From the NCBI RefSeq assembly GCF_932526225.1, contig NC_064048.1:790340-854339 (forward strand): DNA of 64,000 bases, read 5' to 3'. Numbering within the stretch: the stretch's first letter is position 1; every line of letters starts with the position of its first letter. Positions 34,931 through 47,177 of this stretch are shown in pieces. This DNA is from Nematostella vectensis (Eukaryota > Cnidaria > Anthozoa > Actiniaria > Edwardsiidae). The translations under genes and the position numbers were made by a program. Below the pieces are notes generated by a model, which ran no database searches, was not told the origin of the DNA, and worked only from the letters and a program-made list of their open reading frames with translations.

Positions 34931-35879
34931 AATTAAGCTCCTACTGAAAATTTATTTATTTTGATACTGATAATGCATTCGAGATGGCGTCTAAAGTTAG
35001 ATATTTCACAATTAGCAAGAAAACGGGCTTTGATAGTTGAATCGCTGTACGAACCATTTAAGGAATTCAAATTTCTATACGAAGCGAAGGCCGATTTAAC
35101 AAATCAATACAATGTTTATGAACAAATAAAGTCTTACCACAGTAATTTCAGCAAGTAAGAGTCCTTCTATGGCTTCCACCAACTCCTGGATGCTGTCATC
35201 CTTCGTTTCGACCTACAAGAAATCTGGAATGCTGGATATTCATGGGACGAAATCCTACCAGAACAACTACAAGATAAATAGACAAGCAGAAATTAATAGC
35301 TCATTGAACACGGAAAAATTCGGAATTTCTATATTTTTTTCCGTGTTCAATAAACTGTTAATTTCTGCTGCCCTAGGTTTGCATTCATTTGCATCTCTTA
35401 AGCTTGTTGAAATGTATTTTTTTTCTTTTGAGCCCTGAGCACTACACTGTGTACATTGTCTATTTTTGGGTTAGTTTTTCTAATGAAAATAGAACAAGAA
35501 ATGACGCTCTGAAATAGGAAGCAAATAAAATCGGCAACAGACAAGTTACAAAGAATGCTGATCATGCAGATCAATAGATCGTACAGTGTTTTAGAAGTCA
35601 AACTCAAAACATAGACAACTTTTGGCGGGAAAGATGAAATCAACATAAACAACTCAACTAATTTAGTTTGCAAAAGAACCTGAATAAAGTAACAGAATAA
35701 GTAGGAGATAACAAGAAGGAAATAAATACCAAATATTATGCAATTATACTATACATTATTATTATTACAATATTATTATTCAATATTATTAATATTATAC
35801 AATATAACATACATACTCACAGAAAAAAAATGGCTTCCATTTATTTTTTGTACAGAAAATGAATATTTGCTTTCAAGAA
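34931..35879. other. Unassigned DNA with a hairpin at 35285-35369
   Basis: No gene is supported. At 35285-35369 an 85-bp inverted repeat has arms of about 33 bp: AGCAGAAATTAATAG...CATTGAACACGGAAAAA and its complement TTTTTCCGTGTTCAATAAA...CTGTTAATTTCTGCT. It may be a small palindromic element. A run of ATT/TAATATT repeats lies at 35755-35800. Confidence 0.5.
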
Positions 35880-37085
35880 TTATATAATTAAGCAATGCAA
35901 AATGAACGGAATTTGATTGATCAATAGCGCCAAAAAAAGGAGGGCTTGGGCGGTGACGTCCATTAAGTACTGTAATTCTGTGTTATCGCTGTTCAAGCAT
36001 AGTTTATTTGCAGTCATCCATTTTTTAATATCTCTGAGGCAAGATTCCATACGTATTTTAGGTTGTATTAGCTCTCCCGGATCCTGGGGATTAAAAGGCA
36101 AATAGAGCTGAGTGTCATCAGCGTAAAAGTGGAAACTTACATTATGTCGTTCTATTACTTCCGCGAGAGGTGCGGTATACAAGGAATAAAAGATTGTACC
36201 TAGAACAGACCTCTGAGGAACGCCACATTATAATTTACGACTTGTAGAGAACTCATTGACAGCAAAGTGCTGAGGAGTGAGCAAAGTTCACTAGATGTTG
36301 TAGACGAGAACTCAGATAGAAGTACATAATATCATTTCTCCTCAAGAATAAGAATAGGTTAAGTAGGTGGAAAATTGATCCGGATTGTTTGGACTGTATC
36401 AGCATAAAATGTCATTTTGGAATTGTATATGAGTGTTTACCATGATGCATTGTTCAACATACATTTCGCGATGCACATTGAGGTTTGTTTTACGCCACAA
36501 GCGTTCAAATTTTCTTCGTTTTGTTTTTGCTTGTGCAATGTCATCGGTGTACCAGGGAGCCGCAGGTCTTTTGGTTACAGTTTTAGTTTTAGAGGGAGCA
36601 TAAACATCAAGCAGAGAGGATAGAGTCTCTTGATAGCAGTTAGCAAATTGAGTTATGTCGTCAAATTGGCGTGATACTAGGTCTGAGTCTTTGATATCTT
36701 GAAGAAAACAATCCTTATCGAAGTTTTCTACACTTCACTTCCACTCGTTCTAGACTCGGCTTTTGGCAGGTTGATACCAGTGCACGGCCGAGTTATCTGA
36801 TATAACAGGATCTGTCACTCTTACGTTTTCTACTGATTGATCCCCTCCTTTTGTAATTATCAAATCAAGGGTGTGGCCATTTTTGTGAGTCGAATCATGG
36901 ACATGTTGTGTCAAGTTAAAAGCGTCTAGTAATTCTCTGAATCGAATGGCAGATCGATCCTCTATAAATCAACATGAAAATGAAAGTCGCCTGTAATAAT
37001 TAATGGTTCAGAAGATGTGATGACCCCTCCAAGAAAAGAACTGAAGTCATTTAGAAACTGGGTGACATTTAGGTGGAGGACGGTT
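35880..37085 (-). pseudogene. Decayed LINE ORF2 fragment (endonuclease and RT)
   Basis: Reading the minus strand from the right, LIITGDFHFHVD at about 37000 is the endonuclease GDFN-type motif. It is followed by HTLDLIITKGGD and by ISDNSAV, in which the SDH motif has Asn for His. Next comes APWYTDDIAQAKTKRRKFE (36580-36490), a linker between endonuclease and RT. A stretch of several hundred RT codons is deleted. Positions 36235-35880 then give GVPQRSVLGTIFYSLYTAPL and HFYADDTQLYLPF, the RT catalytic box. Stops and a large deletion show it is dead. It is a different lineage from the LINEs at 17-22 kb and 60-63 kb. Confidence 0.7.
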
Positions 37086-37831
37086 GCCAAAAATCATCCT
37101 ATGTGAGAACAGCAATGTAAACTAAGAAGGCACGACTAAATGCCCTTAAAAGGTTTTATTAACAACTTACATTAACCGCAACTTCGGAACTACAGGGATA
37201 TAGCGATATCTTGAATCAGTATCTGGGCTCACGTGAATCGCATTCATTGGGAGCCGCATGATTCTGATCAGTATGAGGCCAAACGTTGAAATACCGAACT
37301 CCAAGCGGCACGAACGCGCGTTCGATTGCTTAATAAAAAAAAGATGATCTACATTTTTAACATTGTTTGTATTCATTTTTAGCGGTACCATGTCCATGTA
37401 CCCCCTCCCTCTCGAACCACAATCTTTCTACCCCATATCCCCCACCACCCATGATGCACAATGCAATGCATGGCGCTTTCACAGGACGGGGAGCCAGGAC
37501 CTGCAAGGAAACGGGAAACCCTACAAAATGACAAATAGGCTAGCAGTGAAACCTTGTGATATTCGCGAGTATAGGCGACTTTTGGGTGTCAAACTCGCGC
37601 GCGCTCAGGCTTTTAAGGGCAAAATAACATAAGGTTTTATATTTTCGTCCCCCTTCTGGCAGGACGGCCGCATCAGTTATTTCAGGGGGGTTATATTGGC
37701 TTGAATTTGTCACGCAAAAAGTCACGTGATAGTAGTAGAGGACTTGGCGGCTCAAACCAAGTCCAGTCTATACTACTCACCAGCGGACGGATTCCATAAT
37801 ATGGTAACAGTATATGAGTAAATTAGTGCAA
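37086..37831. other. Unassigned DNA; partial copy of the ~1-kb array module
   Basis: Positions 37098-37152 (ACAGCAATGTAAACTAAGAA then GCACGACTAAATGCCC) match the first module of the array at 25-31 kb. The rest shows no gene or repeat that I can name. Confidence 0.45.
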
Positions 37832-37962
37832 TACACCAAATACTGGAAATCGACTCTGCCAAATTTTCGTCAAGACTTCTTCAGGGCAGTCTGCCAAATT
37901 TTCGTCTTTAATAAGACTTTTTCAGGACAGAGTCGATTTCCAGTTTTTGGTGTATTGTATTC
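37832..37962. repeat. Inverted repeat related to a copy at 10.08 kb
   Basis: The left arm (CAATACACCAAATACTGGAA, then ATCGACTCTGCC) at 37832 and the right arm ending GATTTCCAGTTTTTGGTGTATTG are inverted copies. The inner CCAAATTTTCGTC is directly repeated at about 37858 and 37893. A single-arm relative (ACACCAAAAACTGGAATTCG, then ACTGCCAAATTTTCGTC) sits at 10080-10120. This suggests a short dispersed palindromic repeat family. Confidence 0.65.
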
Positions 37963-37980
37963 ATTGAATTGTATTCAAGA

Positions 37981-38220
37981 AAATATAAATACCCGATGAA
38001 GCGTTATCGGATAAAACAAAATATAAATACCCGGTAAAGCGTCATCAGGTTATCGGGTAAAAGAAAATATAAATACCCAATAAAGCGTTATCGGGTAAAA
38101 GTAAATATAAATACCCGGTAAAGCGTTATCGGGTAAAAGAAAATATAAATACCCGGTAAAGCGTTATCGGGTAACGAAAATACAAATACCCGGTAAATTG
38201 TTATAGGGTAAAACAAAATA
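37981..38220. repeat. 38-bp tandem repeat with internal dyad
   Basis: AAATATAAATACCC starts at 37981, 38019, 38065, 38103 and 38141, and a variant starts at 38178. That gives six units with a 38-bp period, one of them 46 bp. Each unit contains ACCCGGTAA-AGCG-TTATCGGGT, a near-perfect 9-bp dyad with a 4-base loop. Confidence 0.85.
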
Positions 38221-38724
38221 TTTTTACACTTCCGTTCACTTTAAAACAACCGGAAGTGCGTTGCTCTGACAGAATAATGTGTTCATCAGCCAGGCAAAAC
38301 GGATTATCGATCGGCTACGTTTGTTTTTTCAACCTCGCACTTACTCAAAAAGCAAAACATACAACAAACAACAAATTTTAATTTATCCTTATCTTACATA
38401 TAGAAACAAAAGTATAAACCTCAGAGTGTTATCTGTTTCAAAACAGAATTATGAATGAGATTTTATGAGCATCAATAGTGCTCCAAGAAATTTAGTTTCC
38501 TTTTGAAAACAGACAAATGAGAATTCTAGACGTTTTCGTCTAAAGCAGCCTTACTCTATACATCCTCATTACTATTTGACATGGAATTATGATGTGACTT
38601 TGGTAATAATGCATGGCTGCTGGTCCCCTCTCATTTCTATGCCGAATGAAATAAGATATTATTCTGGAACTCCAGAAGGGTATCATCAGGTGCCACCTGA
38701 CTCATTGTCGCCAGCATCTAGCAT
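38221..38724. other. Intergenic, downstream of the transposase gene
   Basis: A short inverted pair CACTTCCG...CGGAAGTG lies at 38227-38258. Nothing else is recognised. The segment would include the 3' UTR of the transposase-like gene at 38725. Confidence 0.4.
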
Positions 38725-39641
38725 TTATACGGGAAACTGTTGACGGAGGATACCAAGGAAGGGATAGAAGGTACCCCTGTTAGAAGCGCGCCAGTCCCTC
38801 CAGGTCTGCTCGTCGAGGTAACTCTGGAGGTGCACCCTGCGAATCCCCCGCCGTTCTTTTACTGTGCGTTTAAGGCGGGACCATAAAGATTCGATGTGTT
38901 GGGTGTGTACACCGGTTATCGGATCGACAAAATTGTACCGGTGTACAAAAACTCCTTGATTGGCCACGATATTTGGCAATCGGGCATGAAGGCGTCTATA
39001 CGCCGCCCAATCATCGGAATGGACCGTGGAGCCCGGAAGTAGCGCTCGTTGGATGAAAGGGAGGAGCGTCTCGTCATCTCTCCGTGGAACAAGCTGGAAA
39101 TATCCTCTGGAAGGGGAATATGCGGTGGACAGCACGCCAAACACCCAATTTTCGCGCATTGGCGGTCTTCCACGGTTGTACTAAAATGGACAAAGAAAAT
39201 AAAAATACATGACACAATTTATCGAAAAAATAAAACATAAATACCAGGTAAAACAGTTGTACTCCCCTTTTTATCTCAGAATTTTCATATCGCATTCCGG
39301 GTAATAATAAATAAATATCTTATATTAGTAGCTGTTAGGTAAGACATACCTTTGGCTTGTGGTTAAATCTGCTCTCGTCTATCTGGCAGACAATGCCGGG
39401 CCCTCTGAATGGTATTACAGGGCGTCGTCGCAAATCTTCTGCGCAGATGTCTCTGATCCTAGCAGATATATGGCCCACAGCCCGTTCACTTACATCCCAC
39501 ATCTCTGCGGATGTCTTCTGTTTCAACTTTTTTGCCCAAGAATGAATTATGATGACAATTTTGGAAAGTTCAATTCTTGGGAACTCGGCGAAGAAGGATC
39601 CATTCCTCACCGATGTCCTGCGATGGCAGTTTGGACACCTC
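38725..39641 (-). CDS. Merlin (IS1016-like) DDE transposase or derived gene
   Basis: There are two exons on the minus strand. Exon A (39641-39350) follows an AAACAG acceptor and encodes a CPNC zinc-like start (RRCPNCHRRTSVRNGSFF), a helical region and VCQIDESRFNHKPK with the first catalytic Asp. The intron (39349-39181, 169 bp) has GTATGT at its start and TTTGTCCATTTTAG at its end. Exon B (39180-38725) resumes in frame with YNRGRPPMRENWVFGV, then HSDDWAAY (second acid) and QHIESLWSRLK (third acid), and stops after RQQFPV. The order IDES, SDDWAAY, IESLW..LK is the DDE signature of Merlin/IS1016-type transposases. The reading frame is undamaged. The N-terminus is incomplete because the open frame lacks an ATG upstream, so an earlier exon is probably missing or unrecognised. 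No terminal inverted repeats were identified, so a domesticated gene is possible. Confidence 0.75.
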
Positions 39642-39859
39642 CTGTTTAATATGACATTCAAAGTAAGCAACCACAACGATAATGTTTTTGTTGGGGTTTG
39701 TGATCTATCTATTAGTACGAAGCCTGCTGCTATTTGTTTGGTGTTTCTGGATTCATGTGACCAAATAGAGAGCTAGCCCGCGTGCAGCAGGAAATAAACC
39801 TTGGTTAGAACCGAACTATTCCAGCTGGATACAGGCAAATAGAGAGTTAGAAGGCTTAT

Positions 39860-39965
39860 TACCTTATTACACTTAAAATTTCGCGATTTTGAGATGGCGA
39901 TATATTTCGCGACACTTTTAAAATCGCAAAATTAAAATGACGTGAAAATTAAATGCAATAAGGTA
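39860..39965. mobile_element. 106-bp MITE with TACCTTATT ends
   Basis: The left end is TACCTTATTACACTTAAAAT and the right end ATTAAATGCAATAAGGTA. Their termini are inverted complements for nine bases, and similarity continues inward (TTAAAATTTCGCG against CGTGAAAATTAA). It has no coding capacity. TA at both outer ends would fit a TA target site. Confidence 0.6.
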
Positions 39966-41596
39966 GTACGTTACGCAGTCAAGCAGGGAGTAAAAATACC
40001 ACAATAATGGGGAGAAAGGGTATTATTCCAAATGTGATCAATCTCCTCCCCCCACACCCCCCCCCCCCCCCCCCCCCCGGGACGTGTAGGCTCGTATTAC
40101 TTCGCACCACAGCCGCTTCTGCGCTACCCTAACCTACTGTATATATATATATATGTATGTATGTATATATATATATTTTAAAATCCGGTTTTTACGAATC
40201 CAGTCCAGAAAAAGTTTGTTTTTCTTGTAGAGCTATGTATCCATGTGACTCTGTGTATTGCCATTTAGAATTCAGACCTTAATCCAAACTACGATTTAGA
40301 GGTTTGAACATGACTAAATGTTTCACACAAAAACTGGCGATATATTTTCTTTACAATTCAAATGTTTACAAGTCAAAAGGACGCATTGTATAAAAAAAAC
40401 TCGAAATTTATTTGAACAGTCAATTACAACAAAAGATTTTACAAAATTTGCAGTGGTTTGAAGGACTGCGGCTTCTTTAAACTTTGTTTGGATTCCACAA
40501 AATGGTATCAGATCGATAAGTGATGATAGGATTTGGAATAAGATCAACATTTTTTTTACTGATCGGTCTCCTCCCATTGATTCTGCTGAAAGGAACCTAG
40601 GATAGTATCTTATTACTTTTAACCATTATCACCATCGCGGTGACCTTTCGACTTTCATCGCGTTGAGTATTTTATTTTAAGTTCAGGGTAGGTTATCAGC
40701 GAAAAGTTTTAAGGCTCTACGCTGATTATGGTCTATTCGCAATCAAGTTCGTTGCTCTTATTTTCTCGGTAGGATTGCTTGTGAGCGTTCGAAAATGTTG
40801 CTTCTTGATAAATTCTGTGATTTTTCAAGACGGATATTTTGCTGAAGATTGTTATCTTTTTTGATGTTACAGTCATTATGTATGCATTATTTTATTATAT
40901 CCGTTCAAAGGAATTCATCGCTCGGAGAAAAGAGATATAGGAAGATATAACGGATCCGATATAACTATACAGCCATATTATATAAAATATAACAAAACCG
41001 TTAACACGGTAGTCATCGGAATACGAGCCTCCTTATTGTACAGTGAATTCGCAATCACGGCCTTTTGATCGTGCTAAGCCTTGACTTCAAACTTCCTAAA
41101 GACTCAGATATTAATCTGAGCAAATGTACAACATATTAAAAGTTATTTACTGATTGCGTGGTGCTATTATGCTTACCATTTGTAGCCATCAGACCGGTCA
41201 GGGCACAGAGTTAGTATCATTGGAATTGGCTGGTCGTGATGTGGGCAAAGCATTTCCCTTGCCAGTAATCCCCGTGCCTGTAGCCAGGAAATCACATCCA
41301 AAGGTGTATTCCCTATATTCCTTAATAACGTTCGGACATCAGGATCCATTGAAGATTCGTTTTTGGAGCAAAGCTAAACAATGTGATGAAGATGCGATGA
41401 AATCGAAGAAAGCGACTATAGCCCTAACTATGTATTATTAGGCACGTGCCTCTATATGATAAGAAATGGTGTTTCTCCAATTACAAACACTCTGTTATTG
41501 GTGATAATTTTGCGTAAACGCCTAACGAACAAAAGGCCGTTGCGTTACCGTCAATAACATGTTATTTTTGTCATTGGTGATGGTGAAGTGAACAGA
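39966..41596. other. Intergenic, poly-C and TATG microsatellites
   Basis: A C-tract lies at 40042-40078 and a TA/TATG tract at 40139-40176. The frames at 40323-40577 and 41154-41441 show no motif or convincing splice context. No gene is called. Confidence 0.4.
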
Positions 41597-41906
41597 CTAC
41601 CCTGGGTACCATAGCCTCCTGAATTCTTTCGTTATGCGCTCAGCCAAAATAAATGCGAGGAGGCTCTGGGCGGGCGAATAGCCTTTCCTACCCTGGGTAC
41701 CAGACCCTCCAAACTTCTCTAGCCCATTGATGCTCATCCAAAATGTCGTCGCGACGAGCTGGACGTAGCCTGAGTATCAGGCTTTTTTTTAGGGGGTAAG
41801 GGGGGAGGGCCTGATATTCAGGCTATGGACGAGGGTACCAGAGCCTCCAGACTTTTCTCTTCTAGTGACACTCAGCCAGAATGCCGAGACGGAGGCTCTG
41901 GTAATC
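41597..41906. repeat. Three related hairpin units (ACCAGAGCCTCC)
   Basis: CCCTGGGTACCA followed by (G/T)A(G/C)CCTCC recurs at about 41600 and 41692. GGTACCAGAGCCTCCAGAC recurs at 41834. The first and third units close with the complement (AGGAGGCTCTGG near 41655 and GGAGGCTCTGGTA near 41893), so each is a hairpin of about 70 bp. The repeats may be fragments of a palindromic MITE. Confidence 0.6.
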
Positions 41907-43224
41907 TAGATAAGCTTTCCCTAGTTCCAGTCTCGAACAACTTAGTTCGTATACCGATTGCTTACCCACAGAACGGTTTAACAGAGACCGACAGAGACAA
42001 TATCCTTCATAATCCGAGCCCTACACCCACCCCCGACAGCGCGTGTGATGACACCCCTTACAAAACAAATACATTATGACTCGTTGCATAACAAAGCGGT
42101 TTATTTTCGTAAATCGCGCGTTTAGAAACACATTTCGCTGTGCTCCCCTGTGTCGAGACGGCATGGTAATCTTTCAGACTGGAAATATTTTTGAAGTTAT
42201 GTTCTAAGGTTTGAGCGTTGTCGTAACTAGCATTGAAGTCCATGCATGCAAGTGAATGAACAAACTGACGAGAATAGGCGTCTTCTATAGAGTGGGGAAG
42301 AGTTTTTTCGTGATTGGCCCTGAATTAATAAATTTTCACAAACAAAATACAAAGAAAATCAAATAAGTCCAAATAATAGTTTTAGTTTGTCATCATGATC
42401 GGGTTGGGCTCCCTGTGCACCCTCAACTAACAATTTCTAGCCCTCCCCTCCCCTTCCCATTTGCAATTGAACAAAGAAAAGAAGAGATGGTTTTTGTTTT
42501 CATATCAGTCAATCCTGTTTTCCAGGCATATCTGGGAGTCCGCTTTAATTATTTTTTCGCTTTTATATTGCTCTAGAGCTTTGTAAGTCGATTATTTTCT
42601 ACGTAACCTTGCAGGAATTCGTGTTTACTACGATTTTGCTGGCAGCCACTTGAAAATGGGGCCTAGTCCCTAACGTTTTAGAATACCACAGGTCTCCCGC
42701 GAGCTCGCCCCAGGCTCTTTTAGACCATTTACAAAAACGACAGCATCTGGCCATTGATATTTATGAATGTTTTATTTTCTCTTTTTTTTTAGAAAACAAT
42801 TTACGGCTATAACATCATAGAATATGGCAGCATAAATAGAGCTACGGCAAGAACAGGCCACCATAACTTATATTTTTCAATCAGTTTCATTTCAGAAAAT
42901 TCCTCAATTATTCAAAATTATCAAATGTTATTGTAACAATTTTGCTATACGAAAACTGTAAAACGGTAAATACTTTCAATCAATAAAAAACAATTTCAAT
43001 AAGCAAGTTCCACATGCTATGTACTGTTTGTACATTTATTAGATCAATGAAATCGTTTCTCCTTTTCTGTATCAAAATAGATAATTATTAACTTATACAT
43101 TCCACGTTCGCTTTAGAATAGTCTAGGTGACAAGCAGACAAGAGATGGAAGGAAAATATTGTTAAAAAATATCAATATTTGGCAATATAATGGGCTTATG
43201 ATAATAGCGGCGTATGTACTATAT
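41907..43224. other. Intergenic, nothing recognised
   Basis: AT-rich and mixed sequence with no motif-bearing open frame, tandem repeat or transposon end that I can see. Confidence 0.4.
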
Positions 43225-43357
43225 GATCCCATCGACGTTGTTGAAACATAAACACTAATGGTCTTTCGTGACCAGGATCTCATCCATTTGATCCTTTTAT
43301 CTCACCCTAGTCATGAAAGACCATTAGTGTCGTTGCGTTTACAACGTCAATGGGATC
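43225..43357. repeat. 133-bp inverted repeat with arms of about 47 bp
   Basis: The left arm, GATCCCATCGACGTTG through CACTAATGGTCTTTCGTGAC (43225-43272), pairs with the right arm, GTCATGAAAGACCATTAGTG through CAACGTCAATGGGATC (43311-43357). There are a handful of mismatches and a spacer of about 38 bp. It could form a hairpin or cruciform and may be a small palindromic transposon. Confidence 0.75.
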
Positions 43358-43780
43358 GTCATTTCTTTCAACGATCCTTCCATTGGCATTTCGGATGGTG
43401 ATATTTCCGATATTCGTCTCGCGCAGGTTGGCAATGGCCACTTGATACAAGAGCTGCATTCCGCATTTCCGTGAAGATTTCATAGCTCCCGCTTTTGGGC
43501 TGGAAATTGGCAGCAATGCGTCAGACTTTTGATAATATTTCACGATCCTCTGTCATCCTCGATCTGAGATAGGACTTTCAGTCGTCGTATGGCACTTAAC
43601 GACATAACAATATGTTTGAAATCATCTGTGATCAAGAAAATAATAGTTTTTCTCCTTATATAAAACAACGAACATAAAAGTTAATGAGTAAACATTTGGT
43701 TTTCCCTAGTTATGCAAATATAATATCGCCAGTTTTTTCGGAAGTCCAGTGACTGCAGGCCTGGCTGCGTACGCCCCTGG

Positions 43781-44098
43781 AGATGATGCTGATTTGATAG
43801 ATGACAATGATTTGTTGCTATGATAACCAGTGAAGGGTAAAACCTTTGAGAAATTTTGAATTTTTCGCTATTATCTTGACTAATTAGACTAAGAATCATT
43901 TGCTGCTCTTTGTCTTCGCTTTCGTTAAGTTTGATTGCTCCTTGCATTTAAATTATTTAGGGATAGTAAAACGCCGAAAATGTCAAGGAAATTCAATTCA
44001 ACATTTTTCTAAAGTTTCACCCTTCACTGGCTACCATAGCGACTACCCCTGAACTCACGATACGCCAAAATCATTGTCATCTATCAGAGTATCATCTG
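43781..44098. mobile_element. MITE-like element with long imperfect inverted arms
   Basis: The left arm contains AGATGATGCTGATTTGATAG, ATGACAATGATTT and ACCAGTGAAGGGTAAAACC. The right arm carries their complements in reverse order: AAGTTTCACCCTTCACTGG, AAATCATTGTCAT, CTATCAGAGTATCATCT. The arms are about 100 bp, the right one containing an extra stretch of about 30 bp. The interior has no coding motif. Confidence 0.65.
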
Positions 44099-45025
44099 CG
44101 GTAGTTTCATTTAGTTTTGAATATGTTCTACGAGATTACAGATTTTCTTGAGGAATTGATAATAGGATGCTTTTTCCTTTGATTCCTTCTTGGTGGCCAA
44201 AAATGGAGGTAAAGTGACCAAATTCCCCCCCCCCCCCCCCCCAATCCATTTTTTTTTCATGGAATGACCATCTATATATAAATAGGACTCGATACCATAC
44301 ATTATGATATTCGCAAATTTTATTATTATATCTTGGCACAATATTTACGAAAAAGAATCTTTTTATATTGATTTTCCAATTTTCTGTTTTTTTATTTCCA
44401 AGTTTTCCATGCTTGAACAATAACAAGATTTCTCCCATACTCCATTGAGTTAGACGATGGAAAGAGATACTTTGTGTGACTTGGTATTTACCATTACTGC
44501 TCCAATAAACGCTTGTTTTTGTATGGTTCTGGAAGGATTTTTACTCCTTGTATGCAGTTAAAAAGCTTTTTTTATCTAGAGAACAAAATAAATCTGGACA
44601 AAAGGCCCTCTCCCAAATAAGCCCCTCATCTTGGACATGAAAAATTGAGTGCTGCTGTAGTGCTGGCTTAATGGGCCTTATTTAAAGCCAATATAAAGAC
44701 ATCCTTAGATAGCATTTTAAGAAATGTGACTTTTTGTGGCTGATTTTTGCCATAGTTCTCCAAGAACACAGCCCTCATAGCCTGCTCCTCCTCATTTCAT
44801 CTGTGAAGCAGTCTTCAGAATTTCTGTCTTTCTACACAGTACTCAATCACTATTTTTCCAGGACTATCTCAACATCCAGTTGATGAGGTTTTCCGCATAA
44901 AGATACAAACTTATTTATCTATTTGATGCAAGAGTCCTAAAGTTTTAAATAAACAAATTAGTACATACAATTTTTAAGTTTATGGGGTGAGTGAAAGGCA
45001 AGTAGGCCTGTAGCCATGAATTTGA

Positions 45026-45064
<39 letters not shown>

Positions 45065-46867
45065 TGTTTTTTCAACCTTTAGTAGCGTGAGAGCTGAATT
45101 ACAGGTTAAGCGCAACATTTACTAATTCAAACAATACAAATATTTAACAGTGACAAATTCAGAAAAACGTTTAGTGTGAAATTCCTTAAATCTATGCGTC
45201 TGCTGGTGTGTTAACGAGTAATAGTTAGTTTTTCTCGATCTTCTTCTACTATCAGCTATATGGGAGGGGCAGGCGGGGGCCCACTAGACAGACCAGTCAC
45301 TGTTAGATGTCTTGTCCTAGCTCAAGGTTACTCACCTGAAAATGAAGTTATTTTAATGAGCAATTCCACATGAGAAACTAAAAAAATGGAAATTTCAAAA
45401 CTCACATTTCTGAATAGATTTTTTTCACATTTGTACTCTCTTATGTCTAGTGTTTATGAATTCAACTTTTTTTCCCTGATGCACATTCAGGGGGGAGGGG
45501 GGGCAACAAACAACTAGACAACCAAGGTTTAAAAAGGCCTCACAACCACTATGTGGAATTCTGTCTATAACACTCAACATTACAATCACAAACCATAATT
45601 ATATTTATGATTTACATCCAAACATGTAACTATTCTAAAAAGGATTAAAAGAAAATAGTTACACCTTTGATAAGAGAAAAAATGATATTACATTTATGCA
45701 TTATTATTCGATAAAAAAAAGAAAATGTTAATTGATTTTGCCCCTTCTCATGAAACTGGTTGTAAGATGCAAAAAACAAAAATAAGTAACTTCTTAAAAA
45801 GATAACTATGCAAAAAAAATCTGTTATTAGAGAAAAAATATTGATATTTAGGCTGAAAATCTATCAAAAAATTAAAAAAAGATGAAAAACTCTTAAAAGC
45901 CTGATATAGTTTGTTTGATAAATAAGTGAGGATTGATACTTAACACATTGACCCCTCAACCGGCCTGTACCGGCTTTGGGAAGTACCCAAAGTACCAAAA
46001 AATTAATAAATGCAAAATAAACACAACAAGATGAAGATACTCAGGCATCAGTCTAAGGGATAAATGGTCTTGCAGATATGCATCCAACCAAGGTGTTGGC
46101 ATCTACTCTTAAGCCAAATAATAGCACAGGTTCTTTGACAAATCTCAAATCGAACAAGGAGAGAAAAGCAGAATCACCCCTCTCAATAAAACGATCAAAA
46201 TACCACACAAGGGAGAGAGATCAGCAAACACAGCTCAAGACACAGATACCTTTATTCTGATCCTCCAGGTACATTTCCATGGCCTTAAAACACAATGTCC
46301 ACTCCTTGAAGGATTGTACAACCATGAAGATGTCTTTACGTATTGCAAAGCATTCTGGGAGATCCAGGGGAAAATTCACAAGATGAGGGCCAGTCAACAC
46401 TCCTCTCCCCAAAGTCAGATGTTTTTTTATAAGTCTTTTCACCCCGAAGCCAAACAAATCAATCCCAGGTCATACAGACCCAGAATAGCAGTGTAAACAA
46501 TTTTGGAATCAATTTGGTTTCAGAAAAGACAGCATTTAGGAGAGCTGTGGTGATTCATTAGAAAATTATTTTCTCATCCAGGCAAAGCCAAACAAGAAAA
46601 AATCATCATGAATCCACCTTTGCTTGCAAATATCCATAAGCAAAGCACTCAATTATGCCTCAGTAAACTTCATGATGTCCTGAGACACTCTCCTAATATG
46701 CTCATAGCTGTATTTTTGATGAAAAATACAAGCAACCATCAACTTGTGCTGGCTTCAGCACAACGACTAGGGATTAAAAGTGGGGAGCGAAAAGCACTGT
46801 TGGAAAGCTTGGATACCGCTGACTAGGTGCAGCTGTGTTTGACTTTGACGGACTGTATAAAACTCAG
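44099..46867. other. Intergenic, with (GACA)n tract at 45029-45064
   Basis: A C-tract lies at 44226-44242. The nine-unit (GACA)n tract at 45029-45064 has the same tetranucleotide and orientation as the tail of the LINE at 16.8 kb, and may mark a truncated minus-strand LINE 3' end. Short open frames at 46078-46826 on both strands have no recognised motif. No gene is called. Confidence 0.4.
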
Positions 46868-47026
46868 CGCCAGTTGAATAAGACCACAAACTAGGACACA
46901 ACTTGGAAACGCTTTAATCAACAGAGAACCAAAGCCAGTATCGTAACACAGCAAAAACAAGATGGCGGAGACGTGGCAGGATTTGGTGAACGTAACATAA
47001 CTAAGTACCGCTGACCGGTACTGGCG
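46868..47026 (-). repeat. 3' LTR of the intact element
   Basis: 159 bp, identical to 52174-52332. In the element's orientation it begins CGCCAGTACCGGTCAGCGG and ends TTATTCAACTGGCG, with ATTAAAG as a possible polyadenylation signal. The sequences outside the repeat differ at once on both sides, which fixes the limits to within a base or two. Confidence 0.85.
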
Positions 47027-47177
47027 TGACTTCCTTGCTTTCTCTCTTATACTATCTACTGTAGAGAAATCACACAACTAATGTCTTTCACGGCGTACAA
47101 TGTAAATACGATGGACTGATTAAAGGATAGGACTATAACAGTAAGCCTAATTGCTAGCATAGTTTATACATTAAGCC

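Noticed and set aside
34930-35160. 5' LTR for the decayed Gypsy element
   Set aside because: No sequence matching 30886-31166 was found to the right of gag.
46078-46826. Several open frames of 60-78 codons on both strands before the LTR element
   Set aside because: They are in conflicting frames and strands, with no motif or consistent splice sites.
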